Source of the DNA: Planctomycetaceae bacterium
GTDB taxonomy: Bacteria; Planctomycetota; Phycisphaerae; UBA1845; UTPLA1
Assembly (NCBI GenBank): GCA_011525745.1
Contig: WYBU01000066.1
Coordinates: forward strand, 62,001-126,000
Direction: 5' to 3'
Length of the DNA stretch: 64,000 nucleotides
A model generated the notes under the pieces. The model was not told the origin of the DNA. It saw nothing but the letters and a program-made list of their open reading frames with translations, and did not search any database. Below, in pieces: positions 7,648-16,705 of this stretch; within the stretch, counting starts at the first letter, position 1, and the number at the start of each line of letters is the position of its first letter. Position numbers and translations under genes: made by a program.

Positions 7648-9477
7648 TCAATGCAACTGTCGGCGTTGCAGGCGCTGCCATCCCTTGACGACCGCGCCCA
7701 GCGATTGCGGACTGACCGATCCGACGCTCTCATGCCCGCCGAGTTCCCGGACAGCGTCCGCCCGCGCGCCTCCACCCGCCTCGGAACCCGGCGCGCCGTT
7801 CAGTTCCGCCAGCAGCGTTTTGGGATCCATCTCCAGGAACTTCTCCGCCAGCTCGGGATCGAACTGCGTTCCGGCGCAGCGCCGCACTTCCGCCAGCGCC
7901 AGGTCGATCGGCAGCGCCGATCGATACGTGCGGTTCGTCGTCATCGCGTCAAAACAATCCGCCAGGCAGATGATCCGGCCCAGCAGCGGAATATCCTTTC
8001 CCGCCAGCCGGTGCGGATACCCGCGGCCGTCCATGCGCTCGTGGTGGTACAACACGCCCGGCAGCAGGTCCTGCACTTGCCGGATCTGCGACAGAATCCG
8101 CGCGCCGATCTCCGGATGCTTCCGCAGAATCCGAAACTCTTCCTCCGTCAGCTTGCCGGGCTTGCACAAAATGGCGTCGGGTATGCCGATTTTCCCCACG
8201 TCGTGCAGCAGCCCCGCCAGATACACGCGATGGCACTCCGCCGGCTCAAATCCGGCCGCCTGCGCCAGTCGCCGGCTCATCGCCGCGACGCGCTGCGAAT
8301 GGCCGCACGTGTAGGGATCCTTGGCGTCAATGCTGCTGATCAGCGCGTGCAGCAGACCCATCAGCAGATCGGCCAGCTCGTCGTAAAGATGCTGGCTCTC
8401 AAGAAAAGATGTCACGCGGTCGGCCAGCGCGCGCAGGAACTTCACTTCAATGGAGCTGTAATCGCCCCCGTCGGTGCGGTTCAGCGCGATCATCGCGCCC
8501 AGCCGGCGGCCGTCCCGATCGAGCGGCAGCGCGACGATGTGATCCAGCCAGTCGGCCGCCCAGGAAAACTCGGGCAGCTCATCCGCGTTGTTTCGCAGGA
8601 CGTAGCTCGGCGCAGCGCCCTCGAGCGGCAGACTGCCGACGCCGACGCCCATGGTCTCCGCCAGTCGCCGCAGCGTCGCCGGATCTTCCGGCGCTTGTCC
8701 GACGCAAACGCACCGCGGCGCCCGAACCTCCCGGGCGGGCGCGGCAAAGCCGCCCGATGCCGGCTCGACGTGCTGAACGAAGACGATGCCGGCGGCCTTG
8801 CAGACGGTCAGCATCTCGCGGCCGAGGCGCTGAAGCATGTCGTGCGGCGCGTCGTCGAGCGACAGCATCCCCCCCACGCTGTAGACGAGATTCAGCTCCT
8901 CGTACGTGTCTCCGAGATTGCGAGTGAACGACTCGATCTGCCGCGCGTTCTCCTCCGATTCCCGCGCTTGCTGAACCATGAACTGAAGCATCGCACCCCA
9001 CTGCGTCGCCCAGTCCGCGCCGTACGACGGCAGCACAGCCGCCGCCTGAACGATCGCCTGAGCGTCCAGCCGCGCCCGGTCGCAGAATCGCTGGAAATCC
9101 TCGTCCGGTTCGCCCTGTCGCCAGGCGGCCGTGACGACGCCGACGATGCGCTTGCGCTGAAGGATGGGCAGCGCCGCCAGTCCGAGGAACGATCCCCACG
9201 TCGGAGGCGCCGGTGACGCCTCGCGCGCCAGCGCGCCGCGCACGGCGCGACGAATTTCGGATCGAACGAGTCCGGAATGAACCAGCAGCCGCGTCCACAC
9301 GCGCGGTCCCTGCCGGTCGTGCCACACCAGCCGCCCGCGCGCGTTCCAGAAGGCCAGCCAGACCCCCGCGCCGCGCCAATGGACCATCAATCGGCGGGCG
9401 GACGACTCGCCGATCGGTGCGATCGCGACCGACGGCAGACGCATGCGTTGGGCGGCGTGTGTGTTCGCGTCAGACAC
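7648..9477 (-). CDS. HD-GYP domain protein with sensory N-terminus (predicted c-di-GMP phosphodiesterase)
   Basis: This 609-aa cytoplasmic protein has an N-terminal sensory region, probably one or two GAF-like folds over residues 1-370, and a C-terminal HD-GYP domain. The catalytic signatures are intact: GHSQRV, LLHDVGKIGIPD, KHPEIGARIL and HHERMDGRGYP. HD-GYP enzymes hydrolyse c-di-GMP to pGpG or GMP with a bi- or trinuclear metal centre. A GTG start with GGAGG upstream overlaps the response regulator stop by 8 bases. Because it sits between the response regulator and a PilB with a c-di-GMP-binding type domain, it probably tunes pilus activity; that link is inferred from position. Confidence 0.92.
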   Translation of the reverse strand: MSDANTHAAQRMRLPSVAIAPIGESSARRLMVHWRGAGVWLAFWNARGRLVWHDRQGPRVWTRLLVHSGLVRSEIRRAVRGALAREASPAPPTWGSFLGLAALPILQRKRIVGVVTAAWRQGEPDEDFQRFCDRARLDAQAIVQAAAVLPSYGADWATQWGAMLQFMVQQARESEENARQIESFTRNLGDTYEELNLVYSVGGMLSLDDAPHDMLQRLGREMLTVCKAAGIVFVQHVEPASGGFAAPAREVRAPRCVCVGQAPEDPATLRRLAETMGVGVGSLPLEGAAPSYVLRNNADELPEFSWAADWLDHIVALPLDRDGRRLGAMIALNRTDGGDYSSIEVKFLRALADRVTSFLESQHLYDELADLLMGLLHALISSIDAKDPYTCGHSQRVAAMSRRLAQAAGFEPAECHRVYLAGLLHDVGKIGIPDAILCKPGKLTEEEFRILRKHPEIGARILSQIRQVQDLLPGVLYHHERMDGRGYPHRLAGKDIPLLGRIICLADCFDAMTTNRTYRSALPIDLALAEVRRCAGTQFDPELAEKFLEMDPKTLLAELNGAPGSEAGGGARADAVRELGGHESVGSVSPQSLGAVVKGWQRLQRRQLH

Positions 9478-9859
9478 TCTGGAGCGCCTCCATCCCCAGG
9501 TGATGCTGGACCTTCTGAAGAATCTCGCGCGGACTGAACGGCTTGGGAATCACTTCGCGGATATTCGTGCCTTCGAGATCGGCCGGGGCGATCGAATAGC
9601 CGCGGGCCGTGAGCATGAGCACCGGCACCTGGGCGAGGTCCGACTGTCCGTGGAGCAGCGTCGCCAATTCGAGTCCCGACAGTTCCGGCATCTGACAATC
9701 CGTCAGTACAAGATGCGGATGATGGGCCCGCGCCAGTTCGAGCGCCTCGCCGCCATCCTCGGCCGTCAGCACCTCGAATCCGGCGTTGCGCAGCTTGGAA
9801 GCAACCACGTGCAGAATGTGTGGCTCGTCGTCACACACGAGAACCGTTCGTTTGCTCAT
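9470..9859 (-). CDS. Single-domain response regulator (CheY-like receiver)
   Basis: This 129-aa protein is a lone receiver domain with acidic pocket CDDEP near the N-terminus, phospho-acceptor Asp in VLTDCQMP, conserved Thr in MLTARG and Lys in PKPF. There is no output domain, so it must act by protein contact, like CheY or PilG/PilH. The ATG at 9859 is preferred to the GTG at 9868, because GAGGGAG lies 8 bases from the former and abuts the latter. The gene follows a histidine kinase across a 200-base gap with repeats and overlaps the HD-GYP gene. The kinase, receiver and HD-GYP protein are a plausible pathway. Confidence 0.93.
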   Translation of the reverse strand: MSKRTVLVCDDEPHILHVVASKLRNAGFEVLTAEDGGEALELARAHHPHLVLTDCQMPELSGLELATLLHGQSDLAQVPVLMLTARGYSIAPADLEGTNIREVIPKPFSPREILQKVQHHLGMEALQSV

Positions 9860-9885
9860 ACTCTTCACTCCCTCTTCAACCGCCG

Positions 9886-9960
9886 GGCGGCACGGTCAAG
9901 CGGCCCGCGCCGAATCCGTGTCCCCGACATAACGCCCCCTCGGACCGCTTGGCCGTGGCG
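9886..9960. repeat. Dispersed hairpin family, copy 1 (CAAGCGGCCC variant)
   Basis: The left arm GGCACGGTCAAGCGGCCC (about 9888-9906) pairs with GGACCGCTTGGCCGTG (about 9941-9956) around a 35-base loop. It lies between the kinase and response regulator genes. Other copies of the family are at 16619-16696, 23113-23191, 43548-43646, 60070-60142 and 62536-62640. Confidence 0.7.
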
Positions 9961-10005
9961 CCGACGCGGGGCACGGTCGTGTCCGCGAGGCACGGGCGAA
10001 TCCGC

Positions 10006-10030
10006 GTGGCACGGGCGTGCAGCCGGTGCG
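10006..10030. repeat. GTGGCACGGGC short palindrome
   Basis: GTGGCACGGGCGTGC followed by AGCCGGTGCG is a short palindromic element. Related copies, some degenerate, occur at 16482-16504, 16574-16598, 41436-41456, 43656-43680 and 45407-45430, all intergenic. Confidence 0.6.
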
Positions 10031-10062
10031 ACTCAATACCCCCGCCTCCGGGTCGCGCGCAC

Positions 10063-11652
10063 CTAAATCAGCGGCAGCGTGATCGAAAACGTGCTGCCCA
10101 CCCCGACTTCGCTCAACACTCCGACCTTTCCTCCGTGAACCGTCTCAACAATGTGCCGCACTAGGTTCAGGCCCAACCCCGTGCCCTTCGCGATCTTCTT
10201 GTTCGCCTTGACCCGGAAGAACTTCTCGAACATGTGCTTCAAATCGTCCGGCGGAATCCCCACTCCCGTATCGACCACTTCGGTCGTCACCGTGCGCTCG
10301 GTCTCGTTCACCGACATTCGAACCGTGACGCGCCCATCCTCCGGCGTGTACTTCACCGCGTTCGACACCAGGTTCATCACCGCCTCGTACAGCAGATCGC
10401 GATCCGCCAGCACCGAGTGCATCACCGGCGCCAGATCGCCGCGCAGATCGATGCGCTTCGCCGCCGCCGGCGGCTTCATCACGTCCAGCACCTCCCGCAC
10501 CACCACCGCCAGCGCGATCGGCTCTTTCGACACCTTCACCAACCCCGACTCGATCCGGCTGATGTTGAGAATGTTGTCGATCAGCCGCGCCATGCGGTCG
10601 GTCTCGGTCTGAATCGTGTTGTAATACTCGCGCCGCATCCGCTCGTCCGTCACTTCCCCGTCAACCAGCATCTCCACGTAGCCCTTCAGCGCCGTCAGCG
10701 GCGTCCGCAGCTCGTGAGCCACGTGCGATACGAAATCCGTCGTCTTCTTGTCCGCTTCCTTCTGCCGCGTGATGTCCCGCAGAAAAACCAGCACGTACCG
10801 CGCCGCATCCGTACCGCCCGCGGCCTCCGCCGCCGAATCCGCCGCGGCCGGCACGCTCGTCAGCGTCAACTGATACGCCGCCGCTCCGATTACGTGCTCC
10901 AGCGTTCTCCGAGACCGCAGCGGCGCCCGCTGCATCTGCCGCACCGACTCAACGAACGCCGCGTCGCGTACCACTTCTTCCAGCGGCCGCCGCAGCGCCA
11001 GTTCGACCCGAAATCCCAGCACGGCCGCCCCGGCCGCATTCGCAAACGTCACGCGCGCCGCGCCGTCGACGATCAACACGCCGTCCGACAGCGCGTCGAC
11101 GACCGCGTGAACCTGCCTCGATTCGATCGCCGCCAGCCGCTGTCCGAACTCCACTCCCTCTTCGCGCCCACGCCGAACCAGATCGCCGATGCGATCCAGA
11201 TGCGCGAACAGCTCGCTCTCCAGTCGCCGCAAATCGCCGCCCGCGCGCATCCGGCCGGCCGAATCGCGCCGCGCGCCGGCCGCTTCGTAGCGTATCATCG
11301 CACCCAACGAATCGAGCTGGCCCCGCAGCGACCTCAGGCCGATCCACAGCAATGCCCCGCCCCCCGCCACGCACGCCGCGATGCCGAGCACGTGCCAGCG
11401 GACGACACCCTGGCTGCCGGAATGCAGCAGGCCCCAGATCGCCCACGCCACGGCGGCGACCAGTGGCACGAATGTCCACCGCGGGTCCAGCGCGCGAGCA
11501 AACAGCGGTCGCGCCGCCTCACCCGGCGGCCATGCAGCGCGTCTGCCCGTGTTGGATGCAGGCTGCGGAACGCTCGGCAGCAAAGCCGCCGGATCCACCA
11601 TCTCTTCCGGTTCGTCCGTGGCGCACCAAGGCTTGACGTCGACGCGGGTCAT
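10063..11652 (-). CDS. Membrane-anchored PAS histidine kinase
   Basis: This 529-aa sensor kinase has two hydrophobic segments near residues 58-80 and 86-104, a linker, a PAS-like domain (residues about 185-300, DGVLIVDGAARVTFANA) and a complete catalytic core. The H box is SHVAHELRTPLTALKGY with phosphorylated His. The ATP-binding domain shows NLVSNAVKYTP, DTGVGIPPDD and GTGLGLNLVRHIVE. The start ATG overlaps the TPR lipoprotein stop (ATGA), so it is translated as part of the pilus operon. The nearest partner is the single-domain regulator downstream. PhoR/PilS-like roles are possible, but no DNA-binding output regulator is present. Confidence 0.93.
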   Translation of the reverse strand: MTRVDVKPWCATDEPEEMVDPAALLPSVPQPASNTGRRAAWPPGEAARPLFARALDPRWTFVPLVAAVAWAIWGLLHSGSQGVVRWHVLGIAACVAGGGALLWIGLRSLRGQLDSLGAMIRYEAAGARRDSAGRMRAGGDLRRLESELFAHLDRIGDLVRRGREEGVEFGQRLAAIESRQVHAVVDALSDGVLIVDGAARVTFANAAGAAVLGFRVELALRRPLEEVVRDAAFVESVRQMQRAPLRSRRTLEHVIGAAAYQLTLTSVPAAADSAAEAAGGTDAARYVLVFLRDITRQKEADKKTTDFVSHVAHELRTPLTALKGYVEMLVDGEVTDERMRREYYNTIQTETDRMARLIDNILNISRIESGLVKVSKEPIALAVVVREVLDVMKPPAAAKRIDLRGDLAPVMHSVLADRDLLYEAVMNLVSNAVKYTPEDGRVTVRMSVNETERTVTTEVVDTGVGIPPDDLKHMFEKFFRVKANKKIAKGTGLGLNLVRHIVETVHGGKVGVLSEVGVGSTFSITLPLI

Positions 11653-12986
11653 GGCGCGTTGCCCTCCTCGAATGAGGGCGCGCCCTCCGTCGGCGAAGCG
11701 GCGTGCTGCGGCGGCGGTGTGAGCTTCTCAGATCGCGCCGTCAGACGGTCCAGCAGCGCCCGCGCCAGTTCACACCGCGGATCACGCACCAGCGCTTGCG
11801 CGTAAGCCTCCGACGCCTGCTGATCGAGCCCCGCCGCTTCGCGCGCCCGCCCCAGCAGACACAAACTGGTCGGATCGTTTCGATCCAGCGTCGCGGCGCG
11901 TTTGGCGGCATCGGCGGCTCGATCGAGTTCGTTGTCGCGCAGCCAGATCAGCGCGGCAACCAGATGGGTCGCAGCATGATGTCCCGCAAGGCGAACGGCG
12001 TTCTCGGCCGCCTCCGACGCCGCGGACCCGTCGTTCTGATCAGACGCGACGCGCGCCAGCAGCAGCCAGGCCTGCGCATCGTCGGGGTCGCGCCCGATCA
12101 GGTCGGCCAGGCAGCGGCGGGCTTCGTTGAGATTGGCGAGCTGGTAATGACATCGGGCGAGTATCAGGCCGACGGCCGCGGACGAAACCGTGACACAGCG
12201 CGCGTCACCGCCCGGCTGATTCCTCTCCTTGGCAGCCGTTGCGCCCGACTTCACCATCGCGTGATATAGCGGCGCCAGCACACCGACGGCTTCGACATCG
12301 CGCCCGGCCTCAGCCAGCGCCAGGCCCAGCGCGGCCTGAATCGCGCGATCATTGTCGGCAGCGCGCGCGGCTTGTCGCATGCGCTCGGCGGCGGCGTCGC
12401 TCAGACCCAATTCGCTGTGAATCTGCGCCGACAGGAAGCGCAACCGTGCATCGTCGTCGAAATCGGGCAGGCGCGACTCAATCAGCGCCAGCGCCTCCGG
12501 CGCGCGGTTCATCGCCATCAGCGCTTCGGCCGCGGCGGCGACGTAGTCGGCCTCGGCCGGCCGTAGTCCCGCGGCGCGCGTGTAACAGCTCAACGCCGTC
12601 GACCAGTCATCGCAGCGCTGTGCGACGATGCCCGCCACGTAAGCGGCCTCGGCATGATCGGGCTGAATCCGCGCGGCATGTTCGAGCGCCTGCCGCGCGT
12701 CCGGGATGCGGTTCTGTTCCAGGCGAATCCGCGCCAGCAGAATGCAGGCATCCGCGTTGTCGGGATCGAGACTCAGCGCCTCCTCAAGCTCGCGCAGCGA
12801 TTCGTTAAGATGCTGCGCGTCGTACTGCGCCTGCGCCAACTGAAGCTTGACGCGCGCTCGTACCTTGTTCCAGCGGACATGCGCTTCCTCCGACGCCTTC
12901 TGCGTCTTCGACAAAATCCCCGTGCCTTGTGCGCATCCGCATGCGAACGTCAAGCCCGCCAGGCACGTCACGATCCATTGCCTCAT
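11649..12986 (-). CDS. TPR-repeat lipoprotein in the pilus operon
   Basis: This 445-aa protein starts with a signal sequence that ends in a lipobox-like LTFAC/CGC, suggesting a lipid-anchored envelope protein. The rest is tetratricopeptide repeats, for example LSLDPDNADACILLARI and AARIQPDHAEAAYVAGI. TPR lipoproteins of the PilF/PilW type help the secretin assemble in the outer membrane. This protein is longer than PilF (about 250 aa), but its ATGA overlaps with both the secretin gene upstream and the kinase gene downstream support a pilotin-like or scaffold role (inference). Confidence 0.8.
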   Translation of the reverse strand: MRQWIVTCLAGLTFACGCAQGTGILSKTQKASEEAHVRWNKVRARVKLQLAQAQYDAQHLNESLRELEEALSLDPDNADACILLARIRLEQNRIPDARQALEHAARIQPDHAEAAYVAGIVAQRCDDWSTALSCYTRAAGLRPAEADYVAAAAEALMAMNRAPEALALIESRLPDFDDDARLRFLSAQIHSELGLSDAAAERMRQAARAADNDRAIQAALGLALAEAGRDVEAVGVLAPLYHAMVKSGATAAKERNQPGGDARCVTVSSAAVGLILARCHYQLANLNEARRCLADLIGRDPDDAQAWLLLARVASDQNDGSAASEAAENAVRLAGHHAATHLVAALIWLRDNELDRAADAAKRAATLDRNDPTSLCLLGRAREAAGLDQQASEAYAQALVRDPRCELARALLDRLTARSEKLTPPPQHAASPTEGAPSFEEGNAP

Positions 12987-15013
12987 GACGCACCTCCCGG
13001 CGCTGCGTCGCCCTTCGAATCCGCATCGCCCGATTCACCCTGCGGCGCGGTCGCCCCGTCGGGAGCGGCAGGTTCATCCGTCTTCGCGCCCCCGCCGGAC
13101 GCCGGCGTCGGCCTTCCGAATGGCGCAAGCTGCAAACCCTGATCGGCCGCGATCATCCGTTGGATGTGCAGGCGGACCGCCGAGGCGTCCTCATCCCAGA
13201 TGCGTCGTCGGCGCAATTCGTCAATCAACTCCTGCGCGGGCAGAAAACGCGGCGCGTTGTGGACCGCCATTTGCGCGTCCCACAACGCCCGATTCGTGCG
13301 GCCGGCCGCCAGGTGTTCCAGCGCCCAGCGATAGTGCGCCTGCGCCAGTCGTTCGCGGCTCCAGTTCTGCAGCCCCCGCCGCAGTCCGATGCGATAGCGC
13401 TCTACCTGCTGGGCCAGCAGCGCCCCCTCGCGCTCCTCCGGCTCGCCTTTCACAACCCGCACCGTCAGCAGAATGATCACTTCCTCACGCACCGTGTTGT
13501 CGTTCGTCGTGCGGAACAGCGCGCCGGCGATCGGAATGTTCCCCAGCCCCGGAACCTGGCCGCGCGTCGCCGTCGTCACTTCGCGAAACAGGCCGCCGAT
13601 CAGAATCGTGTGGCCGTCGCGCAACAGCACGTTGGTCGTCACCTCGGTCGTCTGCTCGAACGGCAGATTCGCTGCGCTGAGACCGCCGGTGGAGTCCTTG
13701 GGGTGGATCTCCATGCGGATGTGTTCGTCGTCGAGGATGTACGGCCGGAAAACGAGCTGTGTGCCGGTTTCAAGGAACTCGACCGTCTGAATCGCGGCCG
13801 TCTCGGTGACCGTCGTCGTGAAGTAGCCGTCCCGCCGGCCGACGATCACTTCGCCCCGCTGCTTGTTCAGCGCCAGCACCTTGGGATTGGCGATCACCGA
13901 CGTGTCGGCTACCTGCTCCAGCGCGCGAAGGAACACACCCACGTTGTTCTTGATGATGCCGAACGTCAATCCGCCGTTGGGCACGGCGCCGCGTACGTCC
14001 GTGCGCACCGTGAACGTCGTATTCTCCAGTTCGTTCGCCGGCGTCGCGCCCGTGACGATCGCCTGCGCCGCCGGACTCGTGCCGCCCACTTCGGCAAAAT
14101 CCACGCCGCCCAGCGTCGTGAAGTCGATGCCCAGCGCCGTGTCCTCGTTGAGCGTGGCGCGCAGAATCGTCGCCTCGATCAGCACCTGCCGAGGCCGTAC
14201 GTCCAGCTCCACCAGCGCCGTTGCGATCCGCTCGATCGCCGCCGAATCGTCAGTCACGACCAGCGAGTCTTCCGACGACAGATCGTTCCCCCCGCCGTCG
14301 CCCCCCGACTTGCCGCCGCCGGACTCAAGCCCCTTTCCCGCCGCCGGCGTCGTGGCGATCTTGCCCGCGTCCGTCAGCAGCGGCGCGATCAGCGTCTTCG
14401 CGTCGACGGCCGTGAGGTACTTGAGCCGGAACACCCGCGACTCGACGCGCCGCTCGGCCTTCCTGATTTCCCCCAGCTCTTCCTGCGTATGAACGAAAAT
14501 GAAACCGTCGCGCTCCACGAAGCCGAGATTGTTCATGCGCAGCACGGCGTCGAGCGCTTCCTCGAACGTCGCGTCGTACAGATTGGCCGTCACCGTACCG
14601 GTGACCGCCTTGGACGCCAGAATGTTCCGCCGGCTCTCCTCGCTCAGCATGCGCAGCACGTCAGCGATGGGCATCTCGGCCACGTGCATCTCCACGCGAC
14701 GGGCCGTATTCACCTTGACGGTGGCGTTGCGCTTCGACTTCGCCGCCGATCGCGCACCGGTCGCTTCGTCCGCGCCCGAAGCGCCGAACCGACGCATCAC
14801 CTGATCGAGCTGCTCGAATGGATCGCGCGGCGGGGCCGACGTGGTAGGCGCTGCATCGACGCTCGAGACCGCCCCGTCGAGGTCCGCACTCGGCGCGCCG
14901 GACGCGTCGACCGCCGGCCCCGTTTCGGACCTGGCGTCGTCCGCGGACACAGCGCCTCCCGCGCCCGCAAAGATCAGCAGCGCTGTCATCGATGCGACCA
15001 GATGCTTGCTCAC
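12983..15013 (-). CDS. pilQ: Secretin (PilQ/GspD family outer-membrane channel)
   Basis: This 676-aa secretin forms the outer-membrane pore for the pilus. After a signal peptide (VSKHLVASMTALLIFAGAG) comes an STN/N0-like domain (ADVLRMLSEESRRNILASKA), an N1/N3-like domain (VFRLKYLTAVDAKTLI) with a Gly-rich insertion, and the secretin core with VPGLGNIPIAGALFR. An unusual C-terminal tail of about 120 residues follows; its first part looks TPR-like (AQAHYRWALEHLAAGRTNRA) and its end is Gly/Ala-rich. The GTG at 15013 is chosen because it gives a proper signal peptide; the Shine-Dalgarno is weak and an ATG at 14989 is possible. The stop overlaps the TPR lipoprotein start. Confidence 0.92.
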   Translation of the reverse strand: MSKHLVASMTALLIFAGAGGAVSADDARSETGPAVDASGAPSADLDGAVSSVDAAPTTSAPPRDPFEQLDQVMRRFGASGADEATGARSAAKSKRNATVKVNTARRVEMHVAEMPIADVLRMLSEESRRNILASKAVTGTVTANLYDATFEEALDAVLRMNNLGFVERDGFIFVHTQEELGEIRKAERRVESRVFRLKYLTAVDAKTLIAPLLTDAGKIATTPAAGKGLESGGGKSGGDGGGNDLSSEDSLVVTDDSAAIERIATALVELDVRPRQVLIEATILRATLNEDTALGIDFTTLGGVDFAEVGGTSPAAQAIVTGATPANELENTTFTVRTDVRGAVPNGGLTFGIIKNNVGVFLRALEQVADTSVIANPKVLALNKQRGEVIVGRRDGYFTTTVTETAAIQTVEFLETGTQLVFRPYILDDEHIRMEIHPKDSTGGLSAANLPFEQTTEVTTNVLLRDGHTILIGGLFREVTTATRGQVPGLGNIPIAGALFRTTNDNTVREEVIILLTVRVVKGEPEEREGALLAQQVERYRIGLRRGLQNWSRERLAQAHYRWALEHLAAGRTNRALWDAQMAVHNAPRFLPAQELIDELRRRRIWDEDASAVRLHIQRMIAADQGLQLAPFGRPTPASGGGAKTDEPAAPDGATAPQGESGDADSKGDAAPGGAS

Positions 15014-15193
15014 GTTGTTTCCCGACTTCCGTAAAGCCGTGACGGTGCGTTCCGACGCGACGCCGTGCGCCCCGGTCTGTCCCCGTCGGCGCATCCTTAC
15101 GTCGTCGTCCACCAACCCCGGCGCGCAGCAAGAATGCAACGCCGCGCGACGACGTCAGGCGGACGTGTCCGGCGATACAGGCCGGACCCATGT

Positions 15194-15862
15194 CTATGGC
15201 ATCGACACACGAACGTTGCGATTTGACTTGTGCAGCAGAACCTCTCGCGGAAATACGCGTACCAGCCGAAAGCCGCCGATAATCTCGCCCTCGTGGACCC
15301 ATGAGCCGTTGATATAGGCCCGCGCCCGGTCCCCAAGCAGCGTTCCCTGCAAATGAAGCCGGCTCAGGTCAACCTCGATCTGAGCCTCGTCCCGCCGCAT
15401 TGCTTCCTGCCGCTTCTTGAGATTGGCCCAGAAATCGTGCAATGCCGTCAGAAACGGGCTGGGCTGACTGGTTGCCGGGCGCTGCTGTGCGGCTTCCGCC
15501 AGCGCCTCGGCCGATGGAGCGAACGCGTCCCAGTTGGTCTCGAACAACTCCCGCGCCGCGACGCGCGGCATGTGCTGAATTACGACCGCGCGCGGCGACG
15601 GCGATGCCGCCCCATTCGCGTCGGCCGTCGCCTGCGGAGTCCCGGCATCCGATGCCGCGGCCGCCGCGGGTGGCGCCACGACCGTCGGAGTCGCCGTGAC
15701 GACAGGCGCCGCCGCTTCCGCCGCGTCGGCCTGATCCGGACCGCCCGAAAACAGCGCGCGGCCCCACACGACGAACAATATCAACGACAGCGCCGCCAGC
15801 GAGATCGACTTCTTGCGATCGGCGCGAAGCTGAGCGACGAGCGTTTGAAAGTGCTGATTCAT
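15194..15862 (-). CDS. PilP-like inner-membrane-anchored periplasmic protein
   Basis: This 222-aa protein has one membrane segment (residues about 20-36), then an Ala/Pro-rich linker, and a C-terminal domain with LHLQGTLLGDRARAYING and VHEGEIIGGFRLVRV. That tail resembles the small beta domain of PilP or GspC, which links PilNO to the secretin. It has no PilP lipobox, so a GspC-like topology is equally possible. It lies between pilO (one-base gap) and the secretin, the PilP position in pilMNOPQ operons. The identification relies on position and weak motif resemblance. Confidence 0.72.
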   Translation of the reverse strand: MNQHFQTLVAQLRADRKKSISLAALSLILFVVWGRALFSGGPDQADAAEAAAPVVTATPTVVAPPAAAAASDAGTPQATADANGAASPSPRAVVIQHMPRVAARELFETNWDAFAPSAEALAEAAQQRPATSQPSPFLTALHDFWANLKKRQEAMRRDEAQIEVDLSRLHLQGTLLGDRARAYINGSWVHEGEIIGGFRLVRVFPREVLLHKSNRNVRVSMP

Positions 15863-15863
15863 A

Positions 15864-16439
15864 TCATGATTTCGTCACGGGCCAGAAAAACGTCGTGATC
15901 AACATCTCCACCTTGAGCCAGCCCGGCCGCTCCGGATCGGCTTTGGCATCCAACCGCTCGATCCGCGACAGCCGATGCAGGGACTCCATGTCGCGCAGCG
16001 CCGCAAACAGCGGCCCGAACCGCCCCTCACATTGCACCAGCACCGGCTGGACCTGGATCCCGACCGCCTGCGGCGGCGCTCCGCGCGGCAGCCGTGCCGG
16101 TTCGATCGTATGCGCCGGCCGCGGCTGGAAGATGTAATTCTGCATTCCGGCACGCTCCAGGATCAGACCCAGATCGCGCAGAAACTCGCCCATTTGATGA
16201 TCGTCGGGAATCCGATATGGAAAGTCCCGTGTCGCGTCACGCAACGAAGTCAACTCCGCCACGATCCGCTCCGCCGCGCTGATCTGAACGCCCGTCGCCG
16301 ACATGTCGTGCTGAATCTGCCACACCTCGGCGCGAGCGGTCTGAATGCGACCGCGGCCGGGAACGACGACCACGCCGTAAAAAAACACCGCCGCCGCGAT
16401 CACGGCCGTCGTCGCAAGTATCTGAGTCAGATTGCGCAT
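15864..16439 (-). CDS. pilO: PilO-like pilus alignment protein
   Basis: This 191-aa protein has an N-terminal membrane helix (residues about 5-27, ILATTAVIAAAVFFYGVVVV), a coiled-coil segment and a ferredoxin-like C-terminal domain (FGPLFAALRDMESLHRLSRI), the PilO arrangement. PilO pairs with PilN in the inner membrane and connects PilM to PilP and the secretin. The ATG at 16439 starts the conserved short N-terminus; an upstream start would add 16 unrelated residues. The gene precedes the PilP-like gene and follows pilN across a gap with two kinds of repeat. Confidence 0.82.
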   Translation of the reverse strand: MRNLTQILATTAVIAAAVFFYGVVVVPGRGRIQTARAEVWQIQHDMSATGVQISAAERIVAELTSLRDATRDFPYRIPDDHQMGEFLRDLGLILERAGMQNYIFQPRPAHTIEPARLPRGAPPQAVGIQVQPVLVQCEGRFGPLFAALRDMESLHRLSRIERLDAKADPERPGWLKVEMLITTFFWPVTKS

Positions 16440-16481
16440 CCGATCGTCCCGTACGGTCCGTTGTGCGGACCACCTCTCGCA

Positions 16482-16598
16482 GGGCACGGGCTTTCAGTCC
16501 GTGCGAAATCGCCGCCGCAGTGTCTTGCTTTGAGACGTTCAACGCTTACTTACGTGCGCGTCTCGTTTCCCACGAGGCACGGGCGCGCAGCCCGCGCG
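16482..16598. repeat. Two GGCACGGGCT palindromes between pilN and pilO
   Basis: At 16482-16504, GGGCACGGGCTTTCAG is followed by TCCGTGC. At 16574-16598, GAGGCACGGGCGCGCAG is followed by CCCGCGCG. Both are copies of the short palindrome also found at 10006 and 43656. Confidence 0.6.
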
Positions 16599-16618
16599 AA
16601 TCCAACGCCACCGCCTCG

Positions 16619-16696
16619 GGTGGCACGGTCCAGCGGCCCGCGACATTCCCAAAAATCCCCGCCAAACGCCCTATCCGGCCGCTTGGCCATGTCGCC
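16619..16696. repeat. Dispersed hairpin family, copy 2 (CAGCGGCCC variant)
   Basis: The left arm GGTGGCACGGTCCAGCGG (from 16619) pairs with the right arm CCGCTTGGCCATGTCGCC (about 16679-16696). The element stops just before the pilN stop codon region at 16706, so in the pilN-pilO message the hairpin would lie directly after pilN. Confidence 0.7.
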
Positions 16697-16705
16697 GCCG
16701 CGCTT

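Noticed and set aside
10234-11805. 523-codon open frame opposite the histidine kinase
   Set aside because: Same reason: low-complexity His/Arg composition, and the other strand has every kinase motif.
13160-15034. 624-codon open frame opposite the secretin
   Set aside because: No recognisable domain; the secretin is certain.
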